From contig NZ_MDKC01000003.1 of the NCBI RefSeq assembly GCF_001712755.1, forward strand, positions 175,725 through 239,724: a stretch of 64,000 nt of DNA, written 5' to 3'. This DNA comes from Gottfriedia luciferensis. Lineage in GTDB: Bacteria; Bacillota; Bacilli; Bacillales; Bacillaceae_G. Numbering within the stretch: position 1 is the first letter of the stretch; every line of letters starts with the position of its first letter. The position numbers were made by a program, and so were the translations under genes. Under the pieces are notes generated by a model, which worked only from the letters and a program-made list of their open reading frames with translations, was not told where the DNA came from and ran no database searches. This document shows, in pieces, positions 44,636 to 54,097 of the stretch.

Positions 44636-44682
44636 TGGCATTGTTGAATCTGAGGGTATATTTTAATAGAATAATAAACGGA

Positions 44683-44930
44683 TTACAGGAGTCATTAGCT
44701 ATTTATTTATAACCCCAATTTATCAATCTTCAACTCAATTATTAGTTAACCAAAAAGAAACAAAAAGATTCTTTCATTTGTCAGAATAATCAAATGCATA
44801 CAAATATTCAATTGATCAACATACAATGTCGTTATTAGGAGTCCATCTATTTTCGACGAAGTTATTAATCAATTAAATTTAAATTGTACAAAAGCATGAA
44901 CAATATGATGAGATTCTGTTTGATGTTCCT
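44683..44930 (+). pseudogene. Remnants of chain-length regulator and tyrosine kinase genes, arm A
   Basis: 44685-44890 matches codons about 32-103 of the gene at 52678-53400 with frameshifts. It then joins directly to a fragment (44894-44930) matching the kinase Walker B region EQYDVILFDAPP. Start codon, ribosome site and most of both genes are missing. The following 44941-44971 is an inverted copy of 55031-55060. Confidence 0.8.
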
Positions 44931-45137
44931 TAATACCTTTGACAACTAGCGTCTAAGCAGATCATTACAAGTCATCACACACTTGTGAAATGATTTGAAT
45001 ATCAGTACGGGTTCGATGCTCTAAATCATATTTATTTTAAAAGAAAATAGAGTTTCTTCTTGTTCATTTACTCACATGAATATAGAAGTGGAAACTTTAT
45101 TAATTTGGGGAAAGAAAGCAATGAAGGGAATTTGTAA

Positions 45138-46013
45138 ATGAAAAAAGTAAGAAAAGCGATTATACCAGCAGCGGGTTTAGGGACACGCTTTTTACCTGCA
45201 ACAAAAGCAATGCCGAAAGAAATGCTACCAATCGTAGACAAACCAACAATTCAATACATTGTTGAAGAAGCAATTGCATCAGGAATTGAAGATATCATTA
45301 TCGTAACAGGTAAAGGAAAACGCGCAATTGAAGATCATTTTGATTATTCATTTGAGCTAGAACAAAATTTATTAGAAAAAGAAAAATATGCGTTATTAGA
45401 ACAAGTTAAAGCTCCATCTAATATCGACATTCATTACATAAGACAAAAAGAACCTAAAGGATTAGGTCATGCTGTATGGTGTGCGCGTAATTTTATCGGC
45501 AACGAACCATTTGCAGTATTACTTGGTGATGACATTGTTGAAGCACAAACACCAGGTTTAAAGCAGCTAATGGACCAATATGATAATACATATTCTTCAG
45601 TAATTGGTGTTCAAACAGTACCAGAAGAAGAAACGCATCGATATGGCATTGTAGAACCGATTATGCAAGAGGGTAGAAGATACGAAGTAAAAAACTTTGT
45701 TGAAAAGCCAGCACCAGGTACAGCGCCTTCTAATTTAGCGATCATGGGTCGTTATGTATTTACACCTGAAATTTTTATGTATTTAGAAGAACAAAATATC
45801 GGTGCAGGTGGCGAAATTCAATTAACAGACGCAATTCAAAAATTAAATTCAATTCAACGTGTGTTTGCATATGATTTTGAAGGGAAACGCCATGACGTTG
45901 GAGAGAAATTAGGTTTTATTAAAACGACGATTGATTTTGCATTAAAGAATGAAGAACTTAGAGAAGATTTATTGAAGTATTTACACGATATGTTAACAGT
46001 AAATATTAAATAA
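45138..46013 (+). CDS. galU: UTP-glucose-1-phosphate uridylyltransferase, arm A copy
   Basis: A 291-residue nucleotidyltransferase making UDP-glucose from glucose-1-phosphate and UTP, the precursor for EPS, teichoic acid glucosylation and UDP-glucuronate. N-terminal signature [22 protein letters not shown] with the nucleotide-binding loop, [13 protein letters not shown] and LLGDDI. I count six differences by eye from the copy at 55206-56081. It has its own leader duplicated with it. A good ribosome site is lacking directly before the ATG (GAAGGGAA lies further up). It is the only EPS gene intact in arm A. Confidence 0.93.
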   Translation: MKKVRKAIIPAAGLGTRFLPATKAMPKEMLPIVDKPTIQYIVEEAIASGIEDIIIVTGKGKRAIEDHFDYSFELEQNLLEKEKYALLEQVKAPSNIDIHYIRQKEPKGLGHAVWCARNFIGNEPFAVLLGDDIVEAQTPGLKQLMDQYDNTYSSVIGVQTVPEEETHRYGIVEPIMQEGRRYEVKNFVEKPAPGTAPSNLAIMGRYVFTPEIFMYLEEQNIGAGGEIQLTDAIQKLNSIQRVFAYDFEGKRHDVGEKLGFIKTTIDFALKNEELREDLLKYLHDMLTVNIK

Positions 46014-46028
46014 GGATGGAAGATTAGT

Positions 46029-46285
46029 TTGAAAGCAATGAGATTTGAACAATCAGAATATGCTTCTAAAGCCACTCTTATCGAAAGAAACAATTGAAAA
46101 AAGAAGGATCTATTTATTTACTAAGCGCTTAGTGGATTTATCTGGCGCTTTTTTGGGTCTTATACTACTATTACCAGTTCATATTATTATTGCTATTATT
46201 TTAAAGTTAGAAGATCCTAAAGGCCCAATTTTCTTTTTTTAAACTCCGGTAAAAATGGAAAAGAGTTTATTCGGAATAGGATGGG
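46029..46285 (+). pseudogene. Sugar transferase remnant, arm A
   Basis: Counterpart of 56097-56345. It begins with TTG AAA GCA ATG as in the intact gene. One extra base near 46064-46070 shifts the frame, a CAA codon has become the stop TAA (about 46240), and homology ends near 46285, so about two thirds of the gene is gone. A 65-codon open stretch within it is not a functional gene. Confidence 0.85.
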
Positions 46286-46392
46286 AGATTTTTGACGTGA
46301 CAAATTAATCTGCCCACCCATAAATAGTTAAAACATTGTATTTTTTTATTTACCCTAAAATAGGGAGTTGACTAACAAGAGGGATGAACAAA

Positions 46393-48690
46393 ATGAAAAG
46401 ACAATTTAACACTGAAAGCAATTTGGAACCATTACCAAGAGTGCATGAAAAACCATCCACTGCAAAATTGACATTGAACCGAATCTATATTTTGTTTACG
46501 ATTGGATTTTGGCTGCTTTATGTAGCATCCACAATTTTTGATCAACTGCATAATGGGAATGGTAGTTTTAAACAAGTCGTTGAAGCAGGATTATATATTT
46601 TGATTGTTACGACACTATGTTTTTCCGCATTGATGTATCTTTATTCTAGACAAGGGGCATTGATTCGATTTAAAGAGCATACTCGGGTCCCACGGGAAAC
46701 CTTATCTGCTTATTTTTCTGAGAATCAACCAGGAATTACTGTTTTGGTTCCTTCGTATGATGAAGAGATTGACGTTATTCGCAAAACATTACTATCAGCT
46801 GTTTTACAAGAATATCCGGAAATTAATGTACAACTTTTGATTGATGATAAGCCGAATCCAACAGATCCGCAAAAAAGGGAAAAATTGCAAGCAACTATGA
46901 ATCTTGCAAAAGAAATAACAGAGCTTTTGGAAGTCCCTTATACAAAGCTAGCAAAAGCTCGTGACGATTTTGAAAATACATATAACAAAACAGGAGAAAT
47001 CACTTCTTCTACTTTAAATGATTTAATAAAGCAATATAAATATGCTGCCAAATGGATTAATAAATTTGCTGATGAAGAACCTTCGGAGACTCATGTAGAT
47101 GATTTCTTTAATAATCAAGTTTTAAGAGCTTTAGCTGATGAATTAGATGTAACAGCAGTAGCATTAGAGAAATCTACAAAAGAAAATTATTACATGAGCT
47201 ATGAACGGATCTATCAGTTTTATTCTCGATTAGTATGGATTTTTACCGGAAAAGTAGGGTATTTCCAACGAAAACAGTTTGTTTCTTTATCTGATGAAGC
47301 CAATAAAGCGATGAATCTTAACTCTTATATTGATTTAATGGGAGGGAGCTACAAGATTCTCCAAACACCAGCTGGTAAAGTATTGCAGAGAGTATCTTCA
47401 GAGGCAGAAGCAGATTTAGTAATTCCAGATACAGAATTTTTACTAACGCTTGATGCCGATTCTATTCTGCTAAGAGAGTATTGTTTACGTCTGGTCTATC
47501 TATTGAATCAAGAAGGAAATGAAAATGTAGCTGTAACACAAACTCCTTATTCTTCTTTCCGTGGATGTCCAACTCGAATTGAACGAATTGCTGGTGCTAC
47601 AACAGATATTCAACATACCTTACACCAAGGAACAACGTATTATGGCGCGACTTTTTGGGTAGGGGCGAACGCGGTTATTCGTAAACGTGCAATCGAGGAA
47701 ATTGCTGAAACAGAATATGTAAATGGATTTAAAATTCGCCGTTTTATCCAAGACCGTACAGTAATTGAGGATACGGAGTCTAGTATTGATTTAGAAAAAA
47801 ATGGTTGGACCTTAGCGAATTATCCGGAGCGTATGAGTTACTCAGCAACTCCACCAGATTTCGGTTCTTTAGTTATTCAACGTCGTCGTTGGGCAAATGG
47901 TGGATTAATCATTATGTCGAAACTATTTGCTACTATTCGCCAACGCCGTCAAGAAGGGAATCCAATCAAGTTAATGGAAATCTTGTTGCGAGTCAATTAC
48001 ATGGCATCTATTGCTTGGGCTAGTTTTGGCTTAATCTTCCTATTAGCTTATCCCTTTGACGATCGTTTATTGAGTATTTTTATTGTTGGAGCAGCTGTCC
48101 CTTACTTTACTGCTATGGCGAGTGATTTAAAATACAATCGTTATAAACGAATGGACATCTTCCGAATTTATGGTCTCAATTTAATCTTGTTGGCTGTTAA
48201 TTTGGCTGGAGTACTAAAGTCAATCCAACAGTTATTAACAAGTGAAAAAATTCCTTTTGCACGAACACCGAAGGTTAATGACCGGACTGGCACGCCAACA
48301 CTATATATCTTAGCGCCAATCATTATTATTGCTTATTCTATTTTTATTTGCTATCGCTCTTTCATGCTCGGAAATTGGCCAAATGCTTTATTTTCCTTTT
48401 TTAACGCCTTTACTTGTGGGTGGGCTGCATTAATATTTATCGGACCTGTCAATATGCTTGTGGATTTAGTTCATAACTTTAAAGAATGGATATTCGTAGA
48501 AGTAAAACCTAAGCAAACTGAAAAAGTTGAACAAAATCAATCAGAAATCAATTGGCAATCGGTTTTATACTATGGTGATGATAAAGGTCGAACAGAAGTC
48601 CCATTAAGTATTTCACTTGGCAAAATGGAAAATACAGAGACAACTGAAGTTGAAGATAAACTTAATTTCAGCAATAAAAAAATAGGATGA
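46393..48690 (+). CDS. Large processive glycosyltransferase family 2 (polysaccharide synthase)
   Basis: A 765-residue membrane glycosyltransferase of the cellulose/chitin/hyaluronan-synthase type. The start is ATG 46393, nine bases after AGAGGG; the ATG at 46384 touches that site. Two N-terminal helices, then the GT-A domain with Asp in LLIDDKP, LTLDADSIL (DxD), the TVIEDTESS acceptor-side motif and QRRRW. There is a 150-residue insertion between the first two motifs, then about five C-terminal helices and a polar tail. No PilZ domain is visible. It is followed 9 bases later by a GH18/chitin-binding protein, suggesting an aminosugar polymer. It lies between the two EPS arms and is absent from both. 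Confidence 0.85.
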   Translation: MKRQFNTESNLEPLPRVHEKPSTAKLTLNRIYILFTIGFWLLYVASTIFDQLHNGNGSFKQVVEAGLYILIVTTLCFSALMYLYSRQGALIRFKEHTRVPRETLSAYFSENQPGITVLVPSYDEEIDVIRKTLLSAVLQEYPEINVQLLIDDKPNPTDPQKREKLQATMNLAKEITELLEVPYTKLAKARDDFENTYNKTGEITSSTLNDLIKQYKYAAKWINKFADEEPSETHVDDFFNNQVLRALADELDVTAVALEKSTKENYYMSYERIYQFYSRLVWIFTGKVGYFQRKQFVSLSDEANKAMNLNSYIDLMGGSYKILQTPAGKVLQRVSSEAEADLVIPDTEFLLTLDADSILLREYCLRLVYLLNQEGNENVAVTQTPYSSFRGCPTRIERIAGATTDIQHTLHQGTTYYGATFWVGANAVIRKRAIEEIAETEYVNGFKIRRFIQDRTVIEDTESSIDLEKNGWTLANYPERMSYSATPPDFGSLVIQRRRWANGGLIIMSKLFATIRQRRQEGNPIKLMEILLRVNYMASIAWASFGLIFLLAYPFDDRLLSIFIVGAAVPYFTAMASDLKYNRYKRMDIFRIYGLNLILLAVNLAGVLKSIQQLLTSEKIPFARTPKVNDRTGTPTLYILAPIIIIAYSIFICYRSFMLGNWPNALFSFFNAFTCGWAALIFIGPVNMLVDLVHNFKEWIFVEVKPKQTEKVEQNQSEINWQSVLYYGDDKGRTEVPLSISLGKMENTETTEVEDKLNFSNKKIG

Positions 48691-48699
48691 TTAAAGATT

Positions 48700-50271
48700 A
48701 TGCAAAATAAAAAGAAATTGTCTATACCGCGTTTAATGTTGGTATGTTTAGTTGTGGTAGCTGTAGGAGCAAGTTATTTTTATCGAGATAATATAGTCGT
48801 AGTTAGTAAAATAGAAAAAACAAAAAAAACAGAAAAAACAGCAGTAGAATCGAGCCCTTGGTTTGCCGCTTATGTCGATGCTACACTGACACCGCAATAT
48901 GAATTTGAAAAAGTCGATGGTAATGTTGTGCTTGGTTTCATAACAGCTGAGAATAAAAATAGTGCTGTTCCTAGTTGGGGAGGCGCCTATTCGTTGGATC
49001 AGGCATCTGAGGATTTAGATATGGACCGTAGAATTGCTCGCCTACGACAAAAAGGTGGGGAAGTCATTGTTTCATTTGGTGGCTTATCCAATTCGGAATT
49101 AGGAATTACAACAACAGATGTTGGAAAAATGAAAAATGCATATGCAAAAGTAGTAAAGCGTTATGATCTGAATACGATTGATGTGGATTTAGAGCAAGAA
49201 GGATTGACAAATATGCATGCCGCTAAACTTCGTGGGGAAGCTTTGGCAAAATTGCAGCAAGAACGAAAAAAAGATAAAAAAGACTTAGCAATTTGGGTAA
49301 CATTACCAGTAACCCCGCAAGGTTTGACTGAGGATGGTACGGATGCTGTAACAGCATTATTGAAAGCTGGAGTAGACTTAGCTGGCGTCAATATTATGAC
49401 AATGAATTATGGAGAAAGTCGTAATTCAGCACTTTCTATGGCAGACAATTCGATTAATGCCTTGAAAAAAACTCATCGCCAACTAAGGATTATTTATCAA
49501 AAACAAGGGGTTAACTTGAGTGATAAAGCGTTATGGAGAAAACTAGGCGCAACACCAATGATTGGCCAAAATGATATCCAAGGTGAAGTTTTTAGTTTAG
49601 AAGATGCTGCTAAGCTGAATAAATTTGCCGTAGATAATGGTTTAGGACGATTGTCTATGTGGTCAGCAAACCGTGACAGGAAGTCAAGTGAGAATAGTGT
49701 TGGAATTCAAAGTGTTTCTAACTTTTACAGTGGTGTTAGACAAAACAATCAAGAGTTTGCAACGATTTTGAAAGAGAATATGAATGGTAGTGTTTCTGGT
49801 GATGCAAAACGGACAACCAAGTCAGATGTAACGAACGTAGATTTGAATAAGCCGGATGATCCGAAAACTTCCCCATATGAGATATGGAGTGAATCGACAA
49901 CCTATTTAAAAGGTACTCGTGTTGTCTGGAGACACAATGTATATAGAGCAAAATGGTGGACAAAAGGAGATGCTCCTGATGCACCTATCTTGGATGAAAA
50001 TACAATTCCTTGGGAACTTGTTGGTCCGGTATTGCCTGGAGAAAAACCATTGCCAATAGTTAGCTTGCCTAAAGGAACCTATCAGGAATGGGAAGAAGGA
50101 CAAGTCTATAATGGTGGTGATCGGGTAATGTTTAATGGCATCCCGTATGAGGCAAAATGGTGGAACAAAGATGAAAATCCTGAAAAACCCCTGGCTAATG
50201 ATGATGCAGAACCATGGAAACAGTTGACTCAAGATGAAATTAAGAAAGTGTTGAAGGAAATTAACAAATAA
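48700..50271 (+). CDS. Membrane-anchored GH18-like hydrolase with two chitin-binding modules
   Basis: A 523-residue surface protein. An N-terminal helix (about 10-27) acts as signal or anchor. A GH18-type TIM-barrel region (about 50-350) has VIVSFGG and catalytic-motif DVDLE (Asp161, Asp163, Glu165), the family's DxDxE. Two C-terminal CBM5/12-type modules follow (about 395-443 and 463-512), each with YRAKWW or YEAKWW. It is coupled to the synthase upstream. By analogy it trims, releases or holds the polymer made by the synthase. The tryptophan usual in the GH18 motif is replaced by Leu. Confidence 0.8.
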   Translation: MQNKKKLSIPRLMLVCLVVVAVGASYFYRDNIVVVSKIEKTKKTEKTAVESSPWFAAYVDATLTPQYEFEKVDGNVVLGFITAENKNSAVPSWGGAYSLDQASEDLDMDRRIARLRQKGGEVIVSFGGLSNSELGITTTDVGKMKNAYAKVVKRYDLNTIDVDLEQEGLTNMHAAKLRGEALAKLQQERKKDKKDLAIWVTLPVTPQGLTEDGTDAVTALLKAGVDLAGVNIMTMNYGESRNSALSMADNSINALKKTHRQLRIIYQKQGVNLSDKALWRKLGATPMIGQNDIQGEVFSLEDAAKLNKFAVDNGLGRLSMWSANRDRKSSENSVGIQSVSNFYSGVRQNNQEFATILKENMNGSVSGDAKRTTKSDVTNVDLNKPDDPKTSPYEIWSESTTYLKGTRVVWRHNVYRAKWWTKGDAPDAPILDENTIPWELVGPVLPGEKPLPIVSLPKGTYQEWEEGQVYNGGDRVMFNGIPYEAKWWNKDENPEKPLANDDAEPWKQLTQDEIKKVLKEINK

Positions 50272-50278
50272 TGATGTT

Positions 50279-50310
50279 TTTAGGCTTATGGCTGATACGT
50301 GCCTAATTTT
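50279..50310 (+). terminator. Hairpin after the GH18 gene
   Basis: TTAGGC / GCCTAA followed by TTTTT. A second inverted repeat, CATATACC / GGTATATG, lies at 50352-50384. Confidence 0.5.
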
Positions 50311-50412
50311 TGCCTAACTAAAATGAAAAACAATGAAACAATATGAAAGTCCATATACCAGAAATGCCGATTAACCGGTATATGAACCTATTTAAAAGCT
50401 TTCCACATTTGA

Positions 50413-51422
50413 AGTGCACCCCAAATGTTAGACACGACTAACATTTGGAGGTGCATTTTTTATGACAAAATTTTCTATTGATCATAAATTAGCGGTAGTT
50501 AAAGGATATTTAGAAGGTAAGGAAAGATTTCATTCTATTGGTAAGTTATTTTGAACGTTCCATAGGCATGAGTTTTCGTTACAAAAACTTCTACTGCTCG
50601 CCAGTATTCCGGGTAGTACGTACTATTATTGGATGAAAAATCTAGAGCGTCCTGATCCAGACACAGAGATAAAAGTAATAATAAAAGAAATTTAAGAGGA
50701 ACATGAAGGTCGTTATCGCTATCGTAAAATTCGAGACAAGCTTACTAATCGTGGTTATAAAATAAATCATAAAAAAGTTCAACGACTCATGAAAGTACTA
50801 GGGATAAAATCACTTGTAAAAGTAAAGAAATATCGCTCTTACAAAGGTGAAGTGGGTAAGGTTGCCCCGAATATTTTAGATAGAAATTTCCAAGCAGATA
50901 AACCAAATGAGAAATGGGTTACAGATATTACTGAATTTAAATTATTTGGAGAGGAGCTATATTTTTCATCTATGTTGGACTTATATAACGGTGAAATAAT
51001 CGCTTATACAATTGGTTCACGTCTAACTTATTCACTTGTATCAACTGTGTTAGAGCAGCCTTTTGAACGTTTAACAGATTCCGATATACTACTAATTCAT
51101 TCAGATCAAGGCTGGCACTATCAAATGAAAAAATATCGTACTACCCTAATTAAACATGGCATCACGCAGAGTATCACGAAAAGGAAACTGTTACGATAAC
51201 GCAGTAATAGAAAGTTTCTTTAGTATCATGAAATCTGAACTACTTTATCTAAAAGAATTTAACAGTGTCGAACACTTTAAACAAGCACTAGCTAAATATA
51301 TAGATTACTACAATAACAAACGAATTAAGGCAAAATTAAAAGGCATGAGCCCAGAATAATACCGAGTTCATGCCCAACAAGCTGCCTAATTGAAGTAACC
51401 AGTCTAACTTTATGGGGTCACT
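50413..51422 (+). mobile_element. Degenerate IS3-family element
   Basis: About 1 kb, bounded by imperfect terminal inverted repeats of about 20 bases containing CCCCA and GTTAGAC (50413-50433 and 51402-51422). orfA is cut to 30 codons (50462-50554). The orfB transposase region (about 50567-51390) keeps DDE elements VTDITEF, LIHSDQG and NAVIESFFS, plus the C-terminal YYNNKRI, but has an in-frame TAA at 50693 and a frameshift around 51160-51199. It cannot be functional. No clear target duplication was seen. It ends exactly where arm B of the EPS duplication begins. Confidence 0.9.
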
Positions 51423-51432
51423 ACAATTCAAA

Positions 51433-51563
51433 TATAAAAATAGAAGATTAATCGATATTTATATTCATAGTTTACAATATAAAATAGAGGAACTGCCAAA
51501 TTATCCTAAATATATTAAACGATAAAGGAAAAATGCTATCGGTTTGAAACGCTAGTTAATTGA
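51433..51563 (+). pseudogene. C-terminal remnant of the OmpR-type regulator, arm B
   Basis: Reads YKNRRLIDIYIHSL... as in the intact regulator (residues from about 186), then frameshifts to a stop after YPKYIKR. The last bases, including the original stop region, are still recognisable. The rest was lost at the IS junction. Confidence 0.85.
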
Positions 51564-51576
51564 ATAAAGTGTAATT

Positions 51577-51621
51577 AAAAAGCTAGGTGAATTCTTTTAA
51601 AGGATGCATTTTAGCTTTTTT
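51577..51621 (+). terminator. AGCTAGGTG-type hairpin, arm B (first)
   Basis: AAAAAGCTAGGTGAATTC with complement ending TTAGCTTTTTT. Counterpart of 43587-43633. The following gene-free block 51622-52013 is conserved with arm A. Confidence 0.65.
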
Positions 51622-52013
51622 ATTTTTATAAGGCAAAGGTTTGGATAGAGAAATACACTTTTGTTGTTTTTAATTAAAGAATAGACAATTTTTTTTATTA
51701 AAAATTAAATAAAAAAATTTTTTTTTTGTACAAACCCTATTAGACAAAATGGCTAGAAAAAAACGTACAAATTGTATACAATTTTTAGCACTAAACAACA
51801 AAAAAGGTCAATCTGTATATTTACCATATATTGGAAAAATTAAAATTTCGATATAACAAAAAGATGCATAGTAAATACTCTTTTAAAATTGTTGTATCTC
51901 AAGTTGAGGGGAATAGTCAGAGAAGTAGGAATTTTGTTGTCTTTTGTTTTAACAAAAAAAGAGGAAATATAAGTAATTGGAAACAGCATTAACGATAGAA
52001 AAATTGGCAAATG

Positions 52014-52066
52014 AAAAAGCTAGGTGAATCCAAATTAGGATGTTCACCTAGCTTTTTATTTTATAA
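52014..52066 (+). terminator. AGCTAGGTG-type hairpin, arm B (second)
   Basis: AAAAAGCTAGGTGAATCC pairs almost perfectly with GGATGTTCACCTAGCTTTTT. It also lies 27 bases past the stop of the convergent minus-strand BH0509-type gene and can terminate both strands. Confidence 0.75.
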
Positions 52067-52092
52067 GTGCAGTAAACCAAAGTTGTAAGATC

Positions 52093-52242
52093 TTACTCAG
52101 CGTGATGTAACATATACGTATAAGCTGTGTCGTAAAGGTGCTCTAAATCAGCATCCGTCATGAAAACTAAGTCCTCAGTTGAAAATCCTTTTGTTAATTC
52201 CAAAAATTGAACCATGTTTTTACGCTCTTCTCTACTCATCAT
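52093..52242 (-). CDS. BH0509-family small protein, 49 residues
   Basis: ATG ATG start behind AGGGAG eight bases upstream. The product has SREERKNMVQFLELTKGFSTEDLVFMTDADLEHLYD, the pattern I associate with the short BH0509 family of Bacillaceae, of unknown function. It is cytosolic and probably helical. Its counterpart in arm A (44125-44262) has lost start, frame and stop, so arm B holds the only working copy here. It is divergent from the EPS operon and shares the intergenic region with the EPS promoter. Confidence 0.75.
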   Translation of the reverse strand: MMSREERKNMVQFLELTKGFSTEDLVFMTDADLEHLYDTAYTYMLHHAE

Positions 52243-52580
52243 TAACAACACTCCCTTTGATTTAAATTAATGATTAATTTGTTTTAAATCTGTGTTAATA
52301 CAATGTACTTATTTGTATTTTATTATATAACAGAAAAAGCAAAATGTGCTAGTGATTTTTACTAAATAAGGAAAAAATTATTTTTATCATTTCATTGATT
52401 ATTATTCAATTTATAGCTCATTAATTATTCTGAAATAATATCTAATGTTACAATTTTCATTAATGAATGTAACATAACTAGACCAGTTTGTAAGGGTTTC
52501 CATAATGTGGATAATTAATCCGACAAAATACCTTGTTTTATGGGAAATTTAACCAAATTTCCCTATATCTAGATTAATTT
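52243..52580. other. Divergent control region upstream of EPS genes
   Basis: AT-rich, gene-free, and conserved with arm A 44263-44602. It must hold the BH0509-type promoter. Nothing specific was identified besides the palindromic promoter just downstream. Confidence 0.4.
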
Positions 52581-52613
52581 TTACTTAACTTTTTGTTAAG
52601 TAATTGTTATACT
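52581..52613 (+). promoter_or_regulatory. EPS operon promoter with palindromic operator
   Basis: -35 TTAACT (52585-52590), 17-base spacer, -10 TATACT (52608-52613). The perfect palindrome TTACTTAAC, five T, GTTAAGTAA (52581-52603) covers the -35 and spacer, as a repressor site would. It is identical in arm A (44603-44635). Confidence 0.6.
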
Positions 52614-52677
52614 AGGCACTGTTGAATATGAGGGTATATTTTAATAGAATAATAAACAGTTAGATTATTAGGAGGAA

Positions 52678-53400
52678 ATGATGGAAGAGACGATTAGTTT
52701 ACAGGAATTGTTCGGCGTTATTAAGAAACGTCTAATCATGATAATTAGTATTACAGTTGTAGCCACAGTGGTTACAGGAGTCATTAGCTTTTTATTTTTA
52801 ACCCCAATTTATCAATCTTCAACTCAATTATTAGTTAATCAAAAGGAAACAAAAGATTCTTCGATTTATCAGAATAATCAAGTTCAAACAAATGTTCAAT
52901 TGATCAATACATACAATGTCGTAATTAAGAGTCCAGCTATTTTAGACGAAGTTATTAATCAATTAAATTTAGATTATACAGTTGCAGAACTGACTAAAAA
53001 TATCACAGTTACAAGCGAAACAAACTCACAAGTTTTTACAGTTACTGTACAAGATCCTAATCCAGAGCAAGCACAAGCGATTGTAAATACGATTGCAAGT
53101 GTATTTCAGGAAAAAATTAAAACAATTATGAGTGTAAATAATGTAACTGTTTTAGCAAAAGCAGATTTAAGTGAAAATCCGATTAAACCAAATAAGAAAT
53201 TAAATGTAGCAATTGGTTTTGTTGTTGGATTAATGATTTCAGTTGGTATTGCATTCTTACTTGAGTTTTTAGATAACACAGTAAAAACTGAAAAACAGCT
53301 TGAAGAATTATTGGAGTTACCGATTCTAGGTGTCATCTCTGAAGTTACAAAGGGGAAAATCACTCCTAAAATAAATTTAAAATTGGGAAAGGGTGCGTAA
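52678..53400 (+). CDS. tkmA: Polysaccharide chain-length regulator / kinase modulator (Wzz type)
   Basis: A 240-residue membrane protein that controls polymer length and activates the cognate tyrosine kinase. Two helices (about 17-37 and 170-192) bracket an extracellular helical domain. The Wzz signature includes TPIYQSSTQLLVNQ and the proline-rich NPIKPNKKLNVAIG before helix 2. Ribosome site TAGGAGG precedes ATG. It is first in the order modulator-kinase-phosphatase, as in ywqC-ywqD-ywqE of B. subtilis. Confidence 0.88.
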   Translation: MMEETISLQELFGVIKKRLIMIISITVVATVVTGVISFLFLTPIYQSSTQLLVNQKETKDSSIYQNNQVQTNVQLINTYNVVIKSPAILDEVINQLNLDYTVAELTKNITVTSETNSQVFTVTVQDPNPEQAQAIVNTIASVFQEKIKTIMSVNNVTVLAKADLSENPIKPNKKLNVAIGFVVGLMISVGIAFLLEFLDNTVKTEKQLEELLELPILGVISEVTKGKITPKINLKLGKGA

Positions 53401-53401
53401 A

Positions 53402-54097
53402 ATGGTTAAAAAAACGACTAAAGAAAAATTAAAAAGATTTCTTATTACATTAACAAACCCTAAATCACCATTTGCAGAACAATATCGAACAGTTCGTACG
53501 AACATTCAATTTTCTTCAATCGATCGAAAAATAAAATCAATTTTAGTGACATCTTCTGAACCATCAGAAGGTAAAACAACAACAATTGCCAATCTTGCTA
53601 TTACGTATGCTCAGCAAGAAAAGAAAGTACTTTTAGTAGATGCAGATTTACGTAAACCGCAATTGCATTCAGATTTTAAATTAGAGAATTTTAAAGGTTT
53701 AACAACTGCAATTGCACAAGAAAAGTCCTTAAAGGATGTAATACAAAAAACAGATATTAGCAATCTATCAATTCTAACTTCGGGTCCTATTCCACCAAAT
53801 CCATCTGAACTATTATCTTCAGAGAAAATGAAGAAATTGATTGCACAAATGTATGAACAATATGATGTGATTCTTTTTGATGCTCCTCCATTGTTAGCAG
53901 TTACAGATGCTCAAATCATCTCACAAGTATGTGATGGTACGATTTTAGTTGTCCGTAGAGGATACACGGCAAAAGAAAAAATTAAAAAAGCAAAAGAGCT
54001 ATTAACACTAGTAAATGCAAATATCCTAGGTGTTGTATTAAATCGAGCGGAACAGGATAAAGACGGTTATTACGATTATTATGGTAGCGAAAAATGA
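53402..54097 (+). CDS. ptkA: Bacterial tyrosine kinase (BY-kinase) of EPS synthesis
   Basis: A 231-residue cytosolic autokinase that phosphorylates tyrosines and cycles with its modulator to control polymer export. Walker A is SSEPSEGKTTT, Walker A' VLLVDADLRKPQ, Walker B VILFDAPPLL, and a C-terminal tyrosine cluster is DGYYDYYGSEK. I choose ATG 53402 (eight bases after AAAGGG) over GTG 53393, which lies inside that site. Coupled to the phosphatase by a 4-base overlap. Confidence 0.92.
   Translation: MVKKTTKEKLKRFLITLTNPKSPFAEQYRTVRTNIQFSSIDRKIKSILVTSSEPSEGKTTTIANLAITYAQQEKKVLLVDADLRKPQLHSDFKLENFKGLTTAIAQEKSLKDVIQKTDISNLSILTSGPIPPNPSELLSSEKMKKLIAQMYEQYDVILFDAPPLLAVTDAQIISQVCDGTILVVRRGYTAKEKIKKAKELLTLVNANILGVVLNRAEQDKDGYYDYYGSEK

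Larger units (their letters stand above)
43446..46285 (+). repeat. EPS duplication, arm A (decayed)
   Basis: Sequence from the last third of the regulator gene through a sugar-transferase fragment recurs, in the same order and orientation, at 51433-56345. Arm A is shorter through deletions: about 110 bases spanning the chain-length gene start, about 860 bases from that gene into the kinase gene, and over 1 kb from the kinase gene to the galU leader. Only the regulator and galU remain intact here. Confidence 0.85.

Noticed and set aside
50413..51422. Active insertion sequence
   Set aside because: Truncated orfA, in-frame stop, frameshift in orfB and no clear target duplication.
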